This document shows positions 47,212 to 59,229 of a DNA stretch of 64,000 nucleotides, piece after piece. The stretch lies in contig JAPDOI010000434.1 in NCBI GenBank assembly GCA_029168955.1, positions 186,001 to 250,000 of the forward strand. Reading direction: 5' to 3'. The notes beneath the pieces were generated by a model, which was not told the DNA's origin, made no database searches, and saw only the letters and a program-made list of their open reading frames with translations. The translations under genes were made by a program, and so were the position numbers. The DNA is from Aplectana chamaeleonis (taxonomy: Eukaryota; Nematoda; Chromadorea; Rhabditida; Cosmocercidae). The stretch's first letter is position 1; the number at the start of each line of letters is the position of its first letter.

Positions 47212-48022
47212 CAGGAGATTATTGAGATTCCCACTAAATGGTCATTTCCAGCATTGAATAATCCGGAAGGCATTCCTTTCATCGTGGGTATACTTGAAAT
47301 AGCAAGTTCTCTCGAGTTCCTTTTTAATCTGAGCATGATGCGTGGTGAGGTTCCAATGAAATGGAAGCACTCCATAGTGATCCCATTACCCAAAAAGAAA
47401 CCTTTTTCAAACCCACAAAACTATAGACCAGTGAGTCTAAACTCGATTTTTGCAAGAGTGTTCGAGAAGCTTCCCAAAAAGCACATGATTGCTTCCTAGA
47501 TGAGTTGAAAATCATTCCCAGGGTTTTCGTAGTGGTAAATCTACTGAAACATGTCTTTTGACAAGCTTAAATGATTGGTCTAAACCATTCGAGTCAAGCC
47601 TAAATGTTGACGTCATATTTTTCGATTTCAGTAAGGCTTACGATAAAGTTCCACATAATGCACAAATCTCCAAGTTAGAATATCTGGGATTTGATCCGTC
47701 GGTTACTAAGTGTATAAATGATTTCATTACCAATCGAACTTTTCAGGCAATGCCCTTTCTTCTGCTCGAAACTATAAGCGGTGTGCCACAGGGATGAGTG
47801 CTCTCTCCAGTCCTTTTCAACATCTATACCGCAGACTTGTCAAAACATCTAGAAGAATATCATGTCTCTTGTGTTATGTATGCCGGCGACATAGAGATTC
47901 AGGGTGAATTAAGGAAATAATGCTAATGAAGAACTTCAATTAGCACTTGATAAGGCATCGAAACGGTCTGTGGAGAATGGGCTTCCTCTTTCTGAAGAGA
48001 AAACACAAGTCATGTGCTTAGG

Positions 48023-48331
48023 CGGCGTTCAGAGTTTTCGCGGGGCGACGCGATGGCACATTTCAGTGCGACTCGAACACCGCGTTGCGTAGGAATTCTG
48101 GTGTGAACGCTGGGCAATTACGCACAATTGCGTACGTGCGTAATTTCGCGTAAACAAGCAACATCATTTAGTAAATGAGCAACAGTTTTTTTCGCATTTG
48201 TTTGAGTACAAGTGGTCCTAAATATGCACATTCTATTGTTTTCATTGTGAGATCGGTTTTTTTTTCTAATGAAAAAAACCCTCAGGAAAACCAGCAACGA
48301 GCTTTCCTTCGCGCGACGACCATAGCGTCGC
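48023..48331. mobile_element. Probable small insertion in the CR1-like LINE
   Basis: Separates the EKTQVMCLG segment from the RIERYNLFGLK segment. Ends rich in GGCGACGCGATGG and GCGACGCTATGG in inverted sense, imperfect. TSD not identified. Confidence 0.4.
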
Positions 48332-48612
48332 ATTGCCTAGTCGGATAGAGAGATACAATCTGTTTGGTCTTAAATCTTTATTATGGAGAAGAAAAAGATT
48401 CGATCTCTTGATGACTTTCAAAATTCTCAGAGGACTGGCAAAATTGAAGCCATCCGATTTTCTTCTCGCTTCTGCGTTCAGAATATCAACCACTACTGCA
48501 AAAACTCAGATAAGATCCAAGTTTTTTCTGCAACAGAGTTTGCTCTAGTTTCAATAATGTACTGCGAAGTCAAGCTTTTACGGCCAAGTACAGTACTCTC
48601 AGACGTAGTATA

Positions 48613-49470
48613 AAAAACTTCTGTTGATTAGCACACTATGCCACTATAGCAGTATATCAGCCAGCTTTTCCCTGTTATCCTATCTATTTCACATGTGAAT
48701 ACTTGTCCAAGAACAAATAATAAGTCCTCGAGCTTCCGGTCTCAATAGTTGTCTAATGCCAACCTTCAGAGATTTTGAATGATCTTGATCTTATGATTCC
48801 TGACTGACTTATAAAGGTGGCTCCTGGTAGACTGATTTCAGAACCTCAGATGTTAGATCTGCAAAATACAAAAACCACAATGGGAATATTGAAAATGGAG
48901 GAGAAACTGAATGAGTTTAATAAGAGGACCGACAAAGCGTGAAATTCAATTTCAGTATGTCAAATAACCCTTGTGAGCGTTATTTAAGCCAAATCTCTCA
49001 GACACATACATACACGTGACGTTTAGCTCATCCCGAGAAAACAGTTATCCGGCTATAACTTTTTTCATGGAACTCACTAGGAAGGGTCCTCAATGGGCGG
49101 AGACGCTCTGGCAAGTGGAGGATGTACAGAGTAACAATATTTCATGCTGGGTTTTCGCATGTCGGACCGTTGGGTAGATCAAAAAAAATTATCAAAAAGA
49201 ATGCACAATGAATCTAATGCACAGGTTTTCCTGAAGTGGCCACCACTGTCTACTTTTTTAGTTTTAAAGGCCAAAAGTGGCTGGGTGGTATAAACGGTGA
49301 CCCTCCATTAGAGTTGCTTTACTTGAATAAAATCGAGTGGAACTTTTTTTATTGGGTTTTTTAAGCCATAGTGGTGTGATGGTATATGGTGGAAGAAAAC
49401 CTGAGAAAACATTTCACCAGATCAATTCAGTGGAGATCTTCTTAGGATCACAAGGTCCATCTATTAGCTT
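48613..49470. other. No recognised feature
   Basis: AT-rich, short frames only. One small tract (48,840-48,950) reads as a possible exon but has no match I know. Confidence 0.35.
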
Positions 49471-49473
49471 CCG

Positions 49474-50150
49474 GACTTTCCACGACTTTGAATAAATCAT
49501 TTATTTCAAAACAAGGCTCACTCAACAAAATATTTTCCATCTCATTCAAGGATCCTTCGCCACCGATTGGGCAGATCATGAATTCTCGACGCGTAGAACT
49601 TTGGCTGTTTCGAGTCGAAGTATTCTTCTAAGGCCATTTGGACTTCGTCATCGTTAGTGAACTGTGTTTCATCCAGGAAGTGCTGCATCGAGCGGAACAG
49701 ATGGTAGTTGGAAGGGGCAAGATCTGGGATCTATGGAGGGTGAGGGAGAACTTCCCAGCCCAGGTCCAGCAGTTTCTGTTCATCTTCTTCACGACAATGC
49801 TCGGCCACACGTAGGTGTCTCGGATAACCCGACAGAAACTGGTGGACCTGGGCTGGGAAGTTCTTCCTCACCCTCCATATAGCCCAGATCTTGCCCCTTC
49901 CGACTACCATCTGTACCATTCGAAGCAGCACTTCCTGAATGGAAAACAGTTCATTAACGATGACGAAGTTAAAGTGGCCTTAGAATAATACTTCGACCCG
50001 AAACAGCCAGTGTTCTACGCATCGTGATTTCATGGTCAGCCCAAACGGTGGAAAAGGATCCTTGAATGTGATGGAAATTAGTTTGTTGGGTGAGCCTTAT
50101 GTTTTCGAAATAAATGATTTTTATTCAAAGTCGTGAAAAGTCTGGAAAGT
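49474..50150. mobile_element. Inverted duplication of a mariner 3' half
   Basis: Two copies of the C-terminal transposase region face each other and meet near 49,785. Left copy on the minus strand, right copy on the plus strand; outer ends GGACTTTCCACGACTTTGAA and its near complement. Each reads LDLGWEVLPHPP or LVDLGWEVLPHPP, SPDLAPS(N/D)YHL (last Asp of D,D34D in the right copy), then FTNDDEVQMALEEYFDSKQP or its variant. The right copy also keeps HDNARPH. Both have stops. Transcribed, it would fold into a ~300-bp hairpin. Confidence 0.85.
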
Positions 50151-51778
50151 TTTGCTTTAACCTAATACAAGCCAGCCGATTTCCCCTCTCTGTAACTCAG
50201 AAACGAGGTCGTGGCGACCAGTTGGAAAGAACCCTTGCATTGTTTTCTTCTGCTTTTTAAAAATTTTTCGAATTAACGAGTTAAGCGTTTAGAAAACTCA
50301 ACATACAGCATTGTTGCTCGATCCAGCCTTTTGAAATCCTATTTCCTATTCGAAGAGAGCGCACCAGAATTTACCAGGAATTCTCAAGTCTTCGATAGCC
50401 ATGCGAGGCTCCCTAGTTAGCCCTTGTCTCCTTTAAACTTCATGATGCTTTCTTCGGAAGGGTAGCTTTAGCTTGTCAGTGCGTTCATTCATTTCAGAAC
50501 TCAACGGCGTCTTCTTCGAATTCATCAGTACGGCAGCGAAAGAAGAAATAATTGATCTGCCACTTCTTTTTCTGACAAAATTCTCATCGTTCTTGAACTG
50601 ATTTGCCTGTCGTTAACTAGTCTGCTCTGTTTCTATATCATATTGATTCATCTTTTTAGACGTGGTGCAATTCGACTCAATGTTCTTCGTCTCACGTTTT
50701 ATTCGATGTCGACGTCATTCTTAAACCTTTCGGGCTTTGCGTTTTACCTCTTGATTTTCAAGGGATAGATTGTTTTATTTAGTTTTTTCTTCATTACCTT
50801 GCACCAAATACAGGGTTATCTCCCCACTACTCATTGGCGACCACCTTCGTTTTTGCCCACCTCTGTGGTCTATACTCTGTTGAGATTTCTCGTGTACATC
50901 ATGTCCTCCTCATCAATTCGTTTTCCCCTTGATGATTCATATTTCGTTCCCTAATCAAGACGTGGTCTAATTGTCGTGCCCTCGTATTTCTTTCCTGTTG
51001 TTGTGAGAGTAGCCTCGCAAGAATTTCCACATTTACCAAACATTGCACTATCATATATCGTGACTTATGTGCGTAATAATAATTCGTGGTGTGTAGGTCT
51101 GGCCGAAGGTCAGTAGGTTTCTCTTTCAGACGCACTCCCCACTAGGTTTCTTTGACAGTTCTATCGTAAGCTTCAGTAGCTGTCTCTTGAGTAAAGTTTT
51201 TAAACATCGATTTGGTCTCGAATATGATTTGAAAATGGAGGAATCATTATTTGAGCAGTTCGTTTATTGTCGGATTTACGTCAGCGTTCGAGGTGAAAAC
51301 TGGCAGGGTCAGGCAGATCGTTGTCCAGGAGCTACGTCCTCCCTCTAGGGAGATCAAAATTTTTGAAATATGTTCAAAATCCCTGGTTCTGAAAAAATTT
51401 TAACAGTTTTTACGTTCGCAGTTTCAAAAAAAGTTTTTTTCAACCTAAACTTTTCAAAATATTTACTGCACTCCCTATCCGACTGATTAGCCTCGGGAAG
51501 CGTGACTTGCCCTTCGCTATAGAGCAACAACCTCTGTATTGTGAAAGGAGTATTTAAAATTGTGACACAGATCGCCTTACAATCTCATTATGGCATAACG
51601 ATGACGAAAGATGTGGGCAAATTAAACCAGCAATCAAAAAAAAAACGATGATTACTTGTTCTTTGCCTGCGTTAAGTGTTGTCCTAATCGTTATCGAGCA
51701 GCAAGCTAGCAAAAAGTCAGGAATGCTTCAAAAATGAGGCAGTATGCAAGCTTGAGCTGATAGGAATGTTCTGTCTCA
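50151..51778. other. No recognised feature
   Basis: AT-rich DNA, no long frames, no TIR pairs noticed. Confidence 0.35.
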
Positions 51779-52030
51779 GACAGTCCCGTTCGAGTAGCCG
51801 ACGAATGAAGCATGAGTAGCGAAGTGACCCTTCGGCTAATATAGGAGATATAGGCGATCCCTCCCAAAAGCTATTGACATAGCCGCAGTAGCTACTGCCT
51901 CATTCCCACTAGCTCGTGCGGAGATGAGTAGCCGAACACTAAAATGATCGTTATCATGCTCTTAGCTTACTCGCAGTAGCTGCTGTCTCACTCGCCATAG
52001 TTCCTGCTGACAGAAGTAGCCGAGATACGC
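51779..52030 (+). repeat. Dispersed repeat, copy 1
   Basis: About 240 bp rich in AGTAGC(C/T)GA and GCAGTAGCTACTG words. Direct diverged copy at 58502-58740. Confidence 0.75.
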
Positions 52031-52343
52031 CATTGGAAGGTAGTGTCACAGCTTACCTAGACACGCTTTTTTTGCTGATCGTGTACCCGCGCATGTAAGC
52101 TCTGAAACCAGGAACATTGAACGAGATTCTGTAAATTTGAAACCTGTTTCGCTTTATTCAGAGCGTGAAAAGAACAAAAACGATCGAATACATCCTGTTT
52201 AGCGTCACCTTCTGTCCACATGAACTTCGAAACCAATCGTTTTTAACGCGCAATTAAGGCGGAGACACTAGAAAAAGACGCGCGTTAGATATTAGCTATT
52301 TAGCTGCTGCGAGTAAAGCAGGAGTAAGGTCAATGTTAAACAT

Positions 52344-52371
52344 CTCTGACATTCGCTTGGGAGTTGCCTCG
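52344..52371 (+). repeat. 28-bp inverted repeat, left
   Basis: Starts CTCTGACATTCGCTTGGGAG. Its perfect 28-base complement lies at 55692-55719. Possibly the end of a 3.4-kb element. Confidence 0.7.
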
Positions 52372-52719
52372 TAGGGCGGGTCCGGTTACGCCCACTTTTT
52401 TCGGCTGCTCTACATTATTCTCACGTCGCGCCGAAAAAAGTGGGAAAAAAGTGGTGAAAATGTGAGGCGACTTCCAGAAAAAAGTCCCCCCAGCTTGCGC
52501 CTTTTTTTCCAACGCCACTCCCGATGAAAAACGATCGATATGGCTCATAGCTACTTTTTCTAACACCAGCCGTCAACCAGTTCCTCTTTCTCTGTTCTTA
52601 TTTCTCTTTTCCTCTTTTTCGTTCTCTTTTCTCTTCTGGTTATCCTTTGACAATTTTCGTGATAACTGTTGTTGATATGTGGGTGTTATAGTTGTACAAT
52701 CTCGAAAAAAACAATGTAG

Positions 52720-53020
52720 AACAAACGATTTTCGAAAATTTTTTGTTCGAAACATTTTCGAACGAACGAAAAATGAAAAAAAACTCGTTCAAAAAAAAAC
52801 AATCGAACGAACGAAATTCGAAAAAAAATCGTTCGACGAAATTTTGAACGAACAAAAAGTGAAATAATTGTTAGGAAAAATTCCGGTCGAACGAACGAAT
52901 TTCGAAACTAATGGAAATTTCGATTTTCTCGAAACTCGTTCAAAATTTCGAATTTTTTTTTTCGAATTTCGTTCGATGTTTAAGATTAATTTCAAAACTT
53001 CTTCAAAATTTTGGATTTTT
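52720..53020. repeat. TTCGAACGAACGAAA-type low-complexity tract
   Basis: Degenerate self-complementary words CGAACGAACGAA, TTCGAAAAAA. Open frames here are compositional. Confidence 0.7.
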
Positions 53021-53689
53021 ATCGGAACGAGACTCAACGCCTTATTTAAAACGCTCAGTCAGAGAATGAATATTCCACACGTGTTCGATATGTACTCAGG
53101 TCTCGAGCATGTATAGTCTTTCTCCTTTATTTCAAGCAATTCGAAGTTATGCTCTTTGGGCCTATCATGTCAAAGCCTCCTCATCAGTGTTATATTTTGC
53201 CAAGATCGATCGTTCCACTGCTTGCTCAGTTGGACTCATGTGAGCGAGGAAAACTTCATAATCCCCGGTCCCACTCTGAGAGAAATTGCCGCTGCGGCTC
53301 CGCGATAGTGCCGCAGCGGCTCCGGGAGTGTATCTGATATGAAGTTATTCAAGAATTATAATACAACTAGGGGGGCCTAAGGACAAAAATACGCACCTGC
53401 TGTCGTATCGTTCTCTGTCTGATAGGGAGAGGTTCCCGCCGATTTTGCGCCCAAGCGAATACGAAATGTACCACAAACTTGGGTCATTGAACTGGCGACA
53501 ATTTCGTATTACCACATAGGACAGTACATCGTACTCCACGCGGGTTCGCTGCTGCATTCTCGCGGAGCCGGCGTGGTTCTAACGCGGAGCCGCTGCGGTA
53601 CTGTCGCGGCGATGTGGAGGTTCAAGACACGGCAAAAGAAGTGCCTGATCACGGAGCCGCTGGGGACTATCGCGGAACTATCGCGGCAC

Positions 53690-53775
53690 AGTCGAGGGTC
53701 GCGGTACTTTCCCGGCACTGTCGCGGTACTTTCCCGGCACTGACGCGGTACTTTCCCGGCACTGACGCGGCAAAT
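53690..53775 (+). repeat. 22-bp tandem repeat, about 3.5 copies
   Basis: Unit CGCGGTACTTTCCCGGCACTGA, GC-rich against an AT-rich background. Confidence 0.75.
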
Positions 53776-54814
53776 GCTCTCAGAGCAGGCATAACTTATT
53801 CGAGAAGGCGAGTTGTTGGCTCACGCCCACGACAACTCGGTCCGAGGAATAACGAAACAGCGTAACCTAGCGTTCGAGAAGGTTCTTGCCCTGTATAGTG
53901 GAGAAAAATTTTGAAAGGGCTCATGAGCAACCTTCAACTGTAAAGGAAAATCTCACGCCAAGATCGTTTTTGAAGTTTTTTTTTGCATTTGTAGACCTCT
54001 TCACTGCAATTTTCAAAAGTTTTTCTGCATGTGGAGTGGGTGCCGTATCTGTTTTCCATGTTGTTTGACGGCCGCATCGAAATTCTATGAAGAAGTGGCA
54101 GATGGCTGGTGAGAACTGGTGACGGATTCCCCTCTTCGACTCCTTCAACCTAATAACCCTACGTTTCTGAAGCTACAAGGTTTACCGGTGTGGTCAACCG
54201 GGCTCATTGATCAGATTGAGCCTCAAAATGGAAACTGGTTTCCAGCGCGAGCGATGCCTTCAAAAGAAAGCATGGAACAGCCGAGAGGTTCGCCTAGTGA
54301 GTAAGTTAGCAGCCTCGTTTTTTTTGTTAAATTTGGTGCGCATATGTTGTTTTTGTGTTTTTGCATTCCAATTTCTTTGTTTTGGCTGTTATATCTCAGC
54401 ATCATAAAATTCTACCGGCGTACACCGTAGTCCGATTGCCACCCACATGCGGAAATTTTGAAAAAAAAAAGACGGGATGTGCGGAATTTTTCAAAAAAAA
54501 AGATTTTTTTTGTACCAGGTTGCAATTACATAGGATATCCGGTTCTAGTTGTTAGTTTTCCCTATTATAGTTGCGTCATCTCAAACGGTTTTCTCTACAC
54601 CGGTTTCTTGGCTTTGAAATCCTCGTACTGACGGTGTGATTGTCTTTGCGTCTAGTCTCTTTTCTGTTAATATTATGGTTATGCAAGGAGTTGTTATCTC
54701 TTTTGTTTTTAGCGAATTAGCTGTTATCCGCCATAATCCTGCAGCCCATAGCTGTGTGACTTCTTTCCCTGTTCTGATCTTGAATGTGGTCATTTTGCTC
54801 CAAAGGGATTGCAT

Positions 54815-54946
54815 CCTCTGTTTCCGAGTGAAATTTATTTCCTTTCATCGCGTGCGTCTCCGTTTCCCCACACTTTCTCGTTGTCTCTACCTTCGCTCCG
54901 CACAAGCGCGCGAGGAAACAGAGTAAATTTGGCTCGGAACCAGAGG
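54815..54946 (-). mobile_element. Small MITE, CCTCTGGTTCCGAG ends, copy 2
   Basis: Reverse-oriented relative of 43925-44075 (CCTCTGTTTCCGAG at left, CTCGGAACCAGAGG at right). It lies 11 bases from the next MITE. Confidence 0.7.
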
Positions 54947-54957
54947 GTAAGAATCTA

Positions 54958-55236
54958 CTGTGCTTATCTGGGTCAAATTCCGGTCCGCAATTGCGTCTCC
55001 ACACGCTTTGGGGCCGCGCGCTTTCGAGTCGGAAGAGTTTCCAGCGCCGCAGCTGCGGATCTGTTGACTCTAGGTGGGTTTTAGAAACTGGAAACTAAAC
55101 AAAATTGAAGAAAACTGTATAAAAAAGCCATTTCGTGTCGGCTTTGGAGCTGGAAACTCGATTGACTCGAGCGCGTGCGGCCGCAAAGCGTGTCGAGACG
55201 CAATTGCGGACCGGAATTTGACCCAGATAAGCACAG
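54958..55236. mobile_element. Tc1/mariner-type MITE
   Basis: TIRs of about 70 bp beginning CTGTGCTTATCTGGGTCAAA, flanked by TA on both sides (54956-54957, 55237-55238). Short core, no transposase. Confidence 0.82.
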
Positions 55237-55429
55237 TACAATTCTCTTATCATTTTGTTTAAGATAAACAATTGTTATAGTTTTTTAGGCTGTTTTGATA
55301 TCACTTGTTGCTCTCGTAGCGACTTCCTCGCTGATGTACTAGTTGTAATACTGGTTTTGATCAATAAACAATGATCTATAATGAATTTTCCACTGTGAGA
55401 GGAATGCGAAGCGATACGCGCATATGATA

Positions 55430-55719
55430 AAGGAAAAATCTATGATTTCAAGACAAAATTCGCTATGTGAGAAGAATGTGAGGCGACAATTTTACAACAG
55501 AGTTCGTAGTGTGAGAAGAATGTGAGGCGAGAATGGGGCGAGAGTGAGGCGAGACGGCATCTCATCGGGCTGTCACTAGAGTCGCCTCACATTTTTCTCA
55601 GCTGGGGCTAAAATTTCATCGTATTGAGGCTACGCCAAAGTCGATTTGGCGGGAGTTGCCTCGATGTCACGAGGCAACTCTTACTTTTCATCGAGGCAAC
55701 TCCCAAGCGAATGTCAGAG
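55430..55719. repeat. ATGTGAGGCGA-rich end with 28-bp inverted repeat
   Basis: Direct copies of GTGAGAAGAATGTGAGGCGA, a small hairpin of GAGTTGCCTCG/CGAGGCAACTC (55656-55682) and the terminal 28-bp repeat (55692-55719). ATGTGAGGCGA is also next to the left partner (52,460). Confidence 0.6.
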
Positions 55720-56330
55720 TTTGCCGTTGTCATGAGCGACATTCATGACATTAAGCACAAATCGCGTCGAGACCGGCATCGGAGCAACGGCATTGGCCGC
55801 CTTAGGAACAGTTGCCGCGCGTTCGACTCAGCGGCGTGTCGCGGAGGGGTGACATACTGCAAATACGCCGGAGACTGTTGCTGCAACTTTCGCTCGTCGC
55901 TGTGCAGCGCACTGCGCCGATTTTAGAGGGCGGGAGTTCTACGACAGGCGTTCGCAGTCGCTGTGCACAGCGACGCGACCGTGTGTCGCAGAAGTATATC
56001 ATTGGCCTTAGGGGCTGTGCAGAGTTGCGCCGCGGCGAGTGCCGCTGCGGCGCGGCAGTGTTGGAGAGTGGGGGGCGCCACGATGCGGGCGAGGAAGGCG
56101 ACGTCTCGTAGAGAGCAGCGACACTGGTACTTCTCAGAGTGTTTTCGTCGCCGCGACGGCAGCGGCTACTGAAGCGACACCACCAGCTAGCGGCGGCGAG
56201 GAATGGACTGAACCATTTCTATCGTTTGCGAGGAGCGCCGTCGTCGATGCTTTCGATGCATTTTTCCATTGTTTGGTCATCCATGCGGATTTTTACTCTT
56301 TTTTGAGGTAGTGATTAGGGTCAAGCAACC
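55720..56330. other. GC-rich block, no gene called
   Basis: Many GTCGC, GCGGCG and CGCTGTGCA words, resembling parts of 8,395-8,545 and 9,590-9,760. Open frames of 90-100 codons on both strands overlap and show no domain; I treat them as compositional. Confidence 0.45.
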
Positions 56331-56555
56331 CGTTGGACAGAATGCGTTCGTTTTCGCGACCCCCTTCCATTCTTAGCATAGCTTTGCGACCCCCTCCCTA
56401 ACAACGGGCCCGCTGAGTTCAAAGTAGGCCCGCCCATTTTTCTGAAGACTCAAGTGCTCGTCTTAATTGCTAATGTCCAAAAAGCGAAAAGACGGTATCA
56501 TCCTTTCCGCTTCCCTTCGACTTTACTTTTCGAATTGCTGGCGAATACGACCCCA

Positions 56556-56668
56556 GGACGAGGAAACATCGTAATCTCTCTGGCTCCTTCCTGTATCCAC
56601 AGTTGGTTAACTACGGCACTGATAAGAAATCCGTGGATTCTTGTCGGCTACTCAAGCCGGTTTGTCTG
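56556..56668 (+). repeat. Partial copy of a dispersed repeat
   Basis: GAGGAAACATCGTAATCTCT and following ~110 bp reappear at 58389-58500, where the sequence continues into the 58502-58740 repeat. Confidence 0.65.
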
Positions 56669-57008
56669 ACAAGGGAATCACAATAAGTCATAGTGACCAT
56701 TCCAAATGAAATGTACTTTTCTAGAACCATTTTCGGACGAAAAGTCCGAATATGCCCATCGCAGCTGCCTAGACTTACTCTGAAGAAAGTTATGAGCGTT
56801 TTTCAAAGCTTCGTGGCAAGGTAAGGGTACCCTCTATTTCGGAGTGAAATTTACGGTGTTGCTTCGCGTGAGCGTGCGGAGCGGGTAGAGACAACATGAG
56901 TGTTGGGGAGAAGAAGTTTGCACATGTACGAGATGAACCCAAGTAAATATTGCTCCAAAATAGATAGTGAGAAACTTAAACACATTGGATAGGGCACAAG
57001 CAACTTAT

Positions 57009-58099
57009 AAGGGAACCACAATAAGTCATAGTGACCATTCCAAATGAAATGAACTTTTATAGAACCATTTAAGGACGAAAAGTCCGAATGTGCCCATCGT
57101 AGCTGTCCAGACCCACTCTGAAAGAAGTTATGAGCGTTTTTTAAAGCTTCGCGGCAAGGTAAGGGTACCCCAATGGAATTTTTAGGGTTTTTTAAAATTT
57201 ATTCTCCGGATTTTGCTAAAAACATGTACGTAGGGGTAATCTGGAGTGCTGAACGCGGATCTGGGGTCAGCTTGTCAAAATTTTGTGTTTTACTGTAGGT
57301 TACGGTAGGTAACATGCCATTTAAATGGCGAAACCCACCTCAATATTCCGATAATCGATAAATGGACATCGAATTCGTATTCAGCACCCCCACATAGAAA
57401 CTTTGAGACAAATCTGAGACTTCGAGCAAACTACCGTATACCCACCGTAATCTACCGTAAGCTGTCAAAAATCGATAAACTGACATCAGATTCGTGTTGA
57501 GCACTCCAGATAACCCCACAGGAACGATTTGAGCCACATCTGTCGTCACATTCCGGAAATCGTCAAAAGTTGATTCAGCCGTCAATTTTCTCTGCCAGTG
57601 GGAAGCTTTGAACAAATTCAGTCGAAAACTTCGGAAAAACGACAATTGAACCTCAGATTCGTGATCAGCACCCCAAATAACCCCCCAGAACGGATTTTTA
57701 GTCAAATCTGGAATATTTTTCTAAAACGCTTCGAGAGCCCTCTAATAGGTACAAATAAACGCCCAACCGAAAATCCGTATAGGTATAAATAAACGCCCAA
57801 CCGAAACGCAGTTGGTCTGCGCAAAGTTTGGAGAATGTTCCTTCACCCAAACTTTGCTTAGTGGGGTAGTTTTGGACGCTGAACACGATTATGAGGTCCG
57901 TTTCCGGAATTGCGTAAAAAATAATGCGCTTTTTGGAGAGTACAATAGGTACGAAAATCAGAGAAAAAAACGCTCATAACTTTTTTTCAGAGTGGGTCTA
58001 GGCAGCTTCGATGGGCATATTCGGACTTTTCGTCCGAAAATAGTCCTAGAAAAGTACATTTCATCTGGAATGGTCACTAAGACTTATTGTGGTTCCCTT
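57009..58099. mobile_element. Element with ~130-bp TIRs
   Basis: Ends AAGGGAACCACAATAAGTC and complement. The arms include GGACGAAAAGTCCGAAT and GAAAGAAGTTATGAGCG. An additional left-arm copy lies at 56671-56830. The interior is a degenerate tandem array (TTCGTGTTGAGCACTCCA-like words, 57,230-57,900). No TSD and no transposase recognised. Confidence 0.65.
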
Positions 58100-58501
58100 G
58101 TGAGTAGCTTTTCACCTCTACTCTTGCCTTTGCTGCTTACATTGCCTGCGCGTTGATGCGTGCAACCCTTGCCAGTGTCGAAAACTCACCTGTTAATGAC
58201 GACTATGTGTGGCCGGTGAGTAGCAAGACGATGAAGCACATGTGGCTCTCGATGGATTCTCAACGCTATCATATCTACATATTATCATTATCGAATCTCG
58301 ATATTTCTATTTTCTTTTATTTTCTTCGGCTTTAACTGCTGTGGGTACAGCAAGAGTTAGGTAAGAGAACTGGAAGAGGAAACTGGAAGAGGAAACATCG
58401 TAATCTCTCTGGCTCCTCCCTCTAGCCAATGTTGGCTAACTGCTGTGCTGATAAGAGATGATGGATTCTCGTCGGCTACTCAGGCTGATCTGTCTGAGAT
58501 C

Positions 58502-58740
58502 AGGCAGCCCCGCTCGAGTAGCTGACGAATGAAGCATGAGTAGCTACCTTACCCTTCGGCTAATATTAAAGAAATAGGCGTTCCCTCCCAAGAGCTACTG
58601 GCATAGCCGCAGTAGCTACTGCTTTATTCCCACTAGCTCATACGGGGATGGGTAGCCGAGCACTAAAATGCTCGCTATCATGCTCTTATCTTACTCGCAG
58701 TAGCTACTGTCATTGTTCCTGCTGACAGAGCTAGCCGAGG
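58502..58740 (+). repeat. Dispersed repeat, copy 2
   Basis: Same order of AGTAGC(C/T)GA and GCAGTAGCTACTG words as 51779-52030. Confidence 0.75.
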
Positions 58741-58745
58741 GTTAA

Positions 58746-59229
58746 AGGCACAGTACACCCTCAGATATGAATTTTGAAATTTTCATGTAATTGTGTAGAA
58801 GACCCCTCCTGTATAACACGTGCCAAAATTCCAGATCTCATTTCCTCCAAATAAGCGAGATATAAGCGACCACCACAGGCCCGACCCCCTTCGCTCACCA
58901 CCACAGGCCCGACCCCCAACAGATTTTTGAACCCGATAGCTGCTCGGCGGATGGATGAATTCCAACAAGTCGTCGTTCTTCAGTCCATTACCGGACTGTC
59001 TCCTTATCCTAGCTTTCTCTCACGCAACGATTGCGAATGAAAAGAAATACAGGCCTGAGACAACTCGTCCACCAATTTTTCACCCTCAGAATCTAGGCAC
59101 TTTTGAAGAGCCATAACTATGTGCAAAGAGGGTCTTGGACGATTCTAGAGATACCACTGTGATCAGCGTGTGCCTCTCTCCAAGATAAGCATGAAATCTC
59201 AAAATTAATTTTTTGGGTGTCCTGTGCCT
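58746..59229. mobile_element. TTAA-type MITE (AGGCACAG family)
   Basis: TIRs AGGCACAGTACACCC and complement GGGTGTCCTGTGCCT, one mismatch, flanked by perfect TTAA (58742-58745, 59230-59233). 484 bp. Subterminal AATTTTGAAATTT also pairs. Confidence 0.87.

Larger units (their letters stand above)
46240..48612 (+). mobile_element. Decayed CR1-like LINE remnant
   Basis: A different LINE lineage. Fragments in order: NRKETL..FALNTQLITDLEKY, PKIGTLIDDSCNRAVIDEDK (46,665-47,009), QNYRPVSLNSIFARVFEKL (47,182-47,499), VDVIFFDFSKAYDKVPHNA (47,558-47,797), GVPQG followed by a stop and VLSPVLFNIYTADL, a degraded VMYAGDI active-site box (normally YADD), then FPRIERYNLFGLKSLLWRR (48,333-48,548). A jumbled partial duplicate of the DSCNRAVID and NRKETL segments lies at 46,246-46,385. 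Two insertions interrupt it. Confidence 0.82.

Noticed and set aside
49664..49882. Plus-strand frame with HDNARPH as a live mariner gene
   Set aside because: Only the 3' half is present, duplicated inverted and broken by frameshifts and stops.
55624..56311. Frames of 70-100 codons in the GC-rich block
   Set aside because: Compositional; overlapping frames on both strands, no motif.
58105..58213. Candidate last atlastin exon (stop-free stretch with TRATLASVENSPVNDDYVWP-like reading before GTGAGT)
   Set aside because: No similarity to atlastin tails, weak acceptor, 12 kb from the last exon; not supported.
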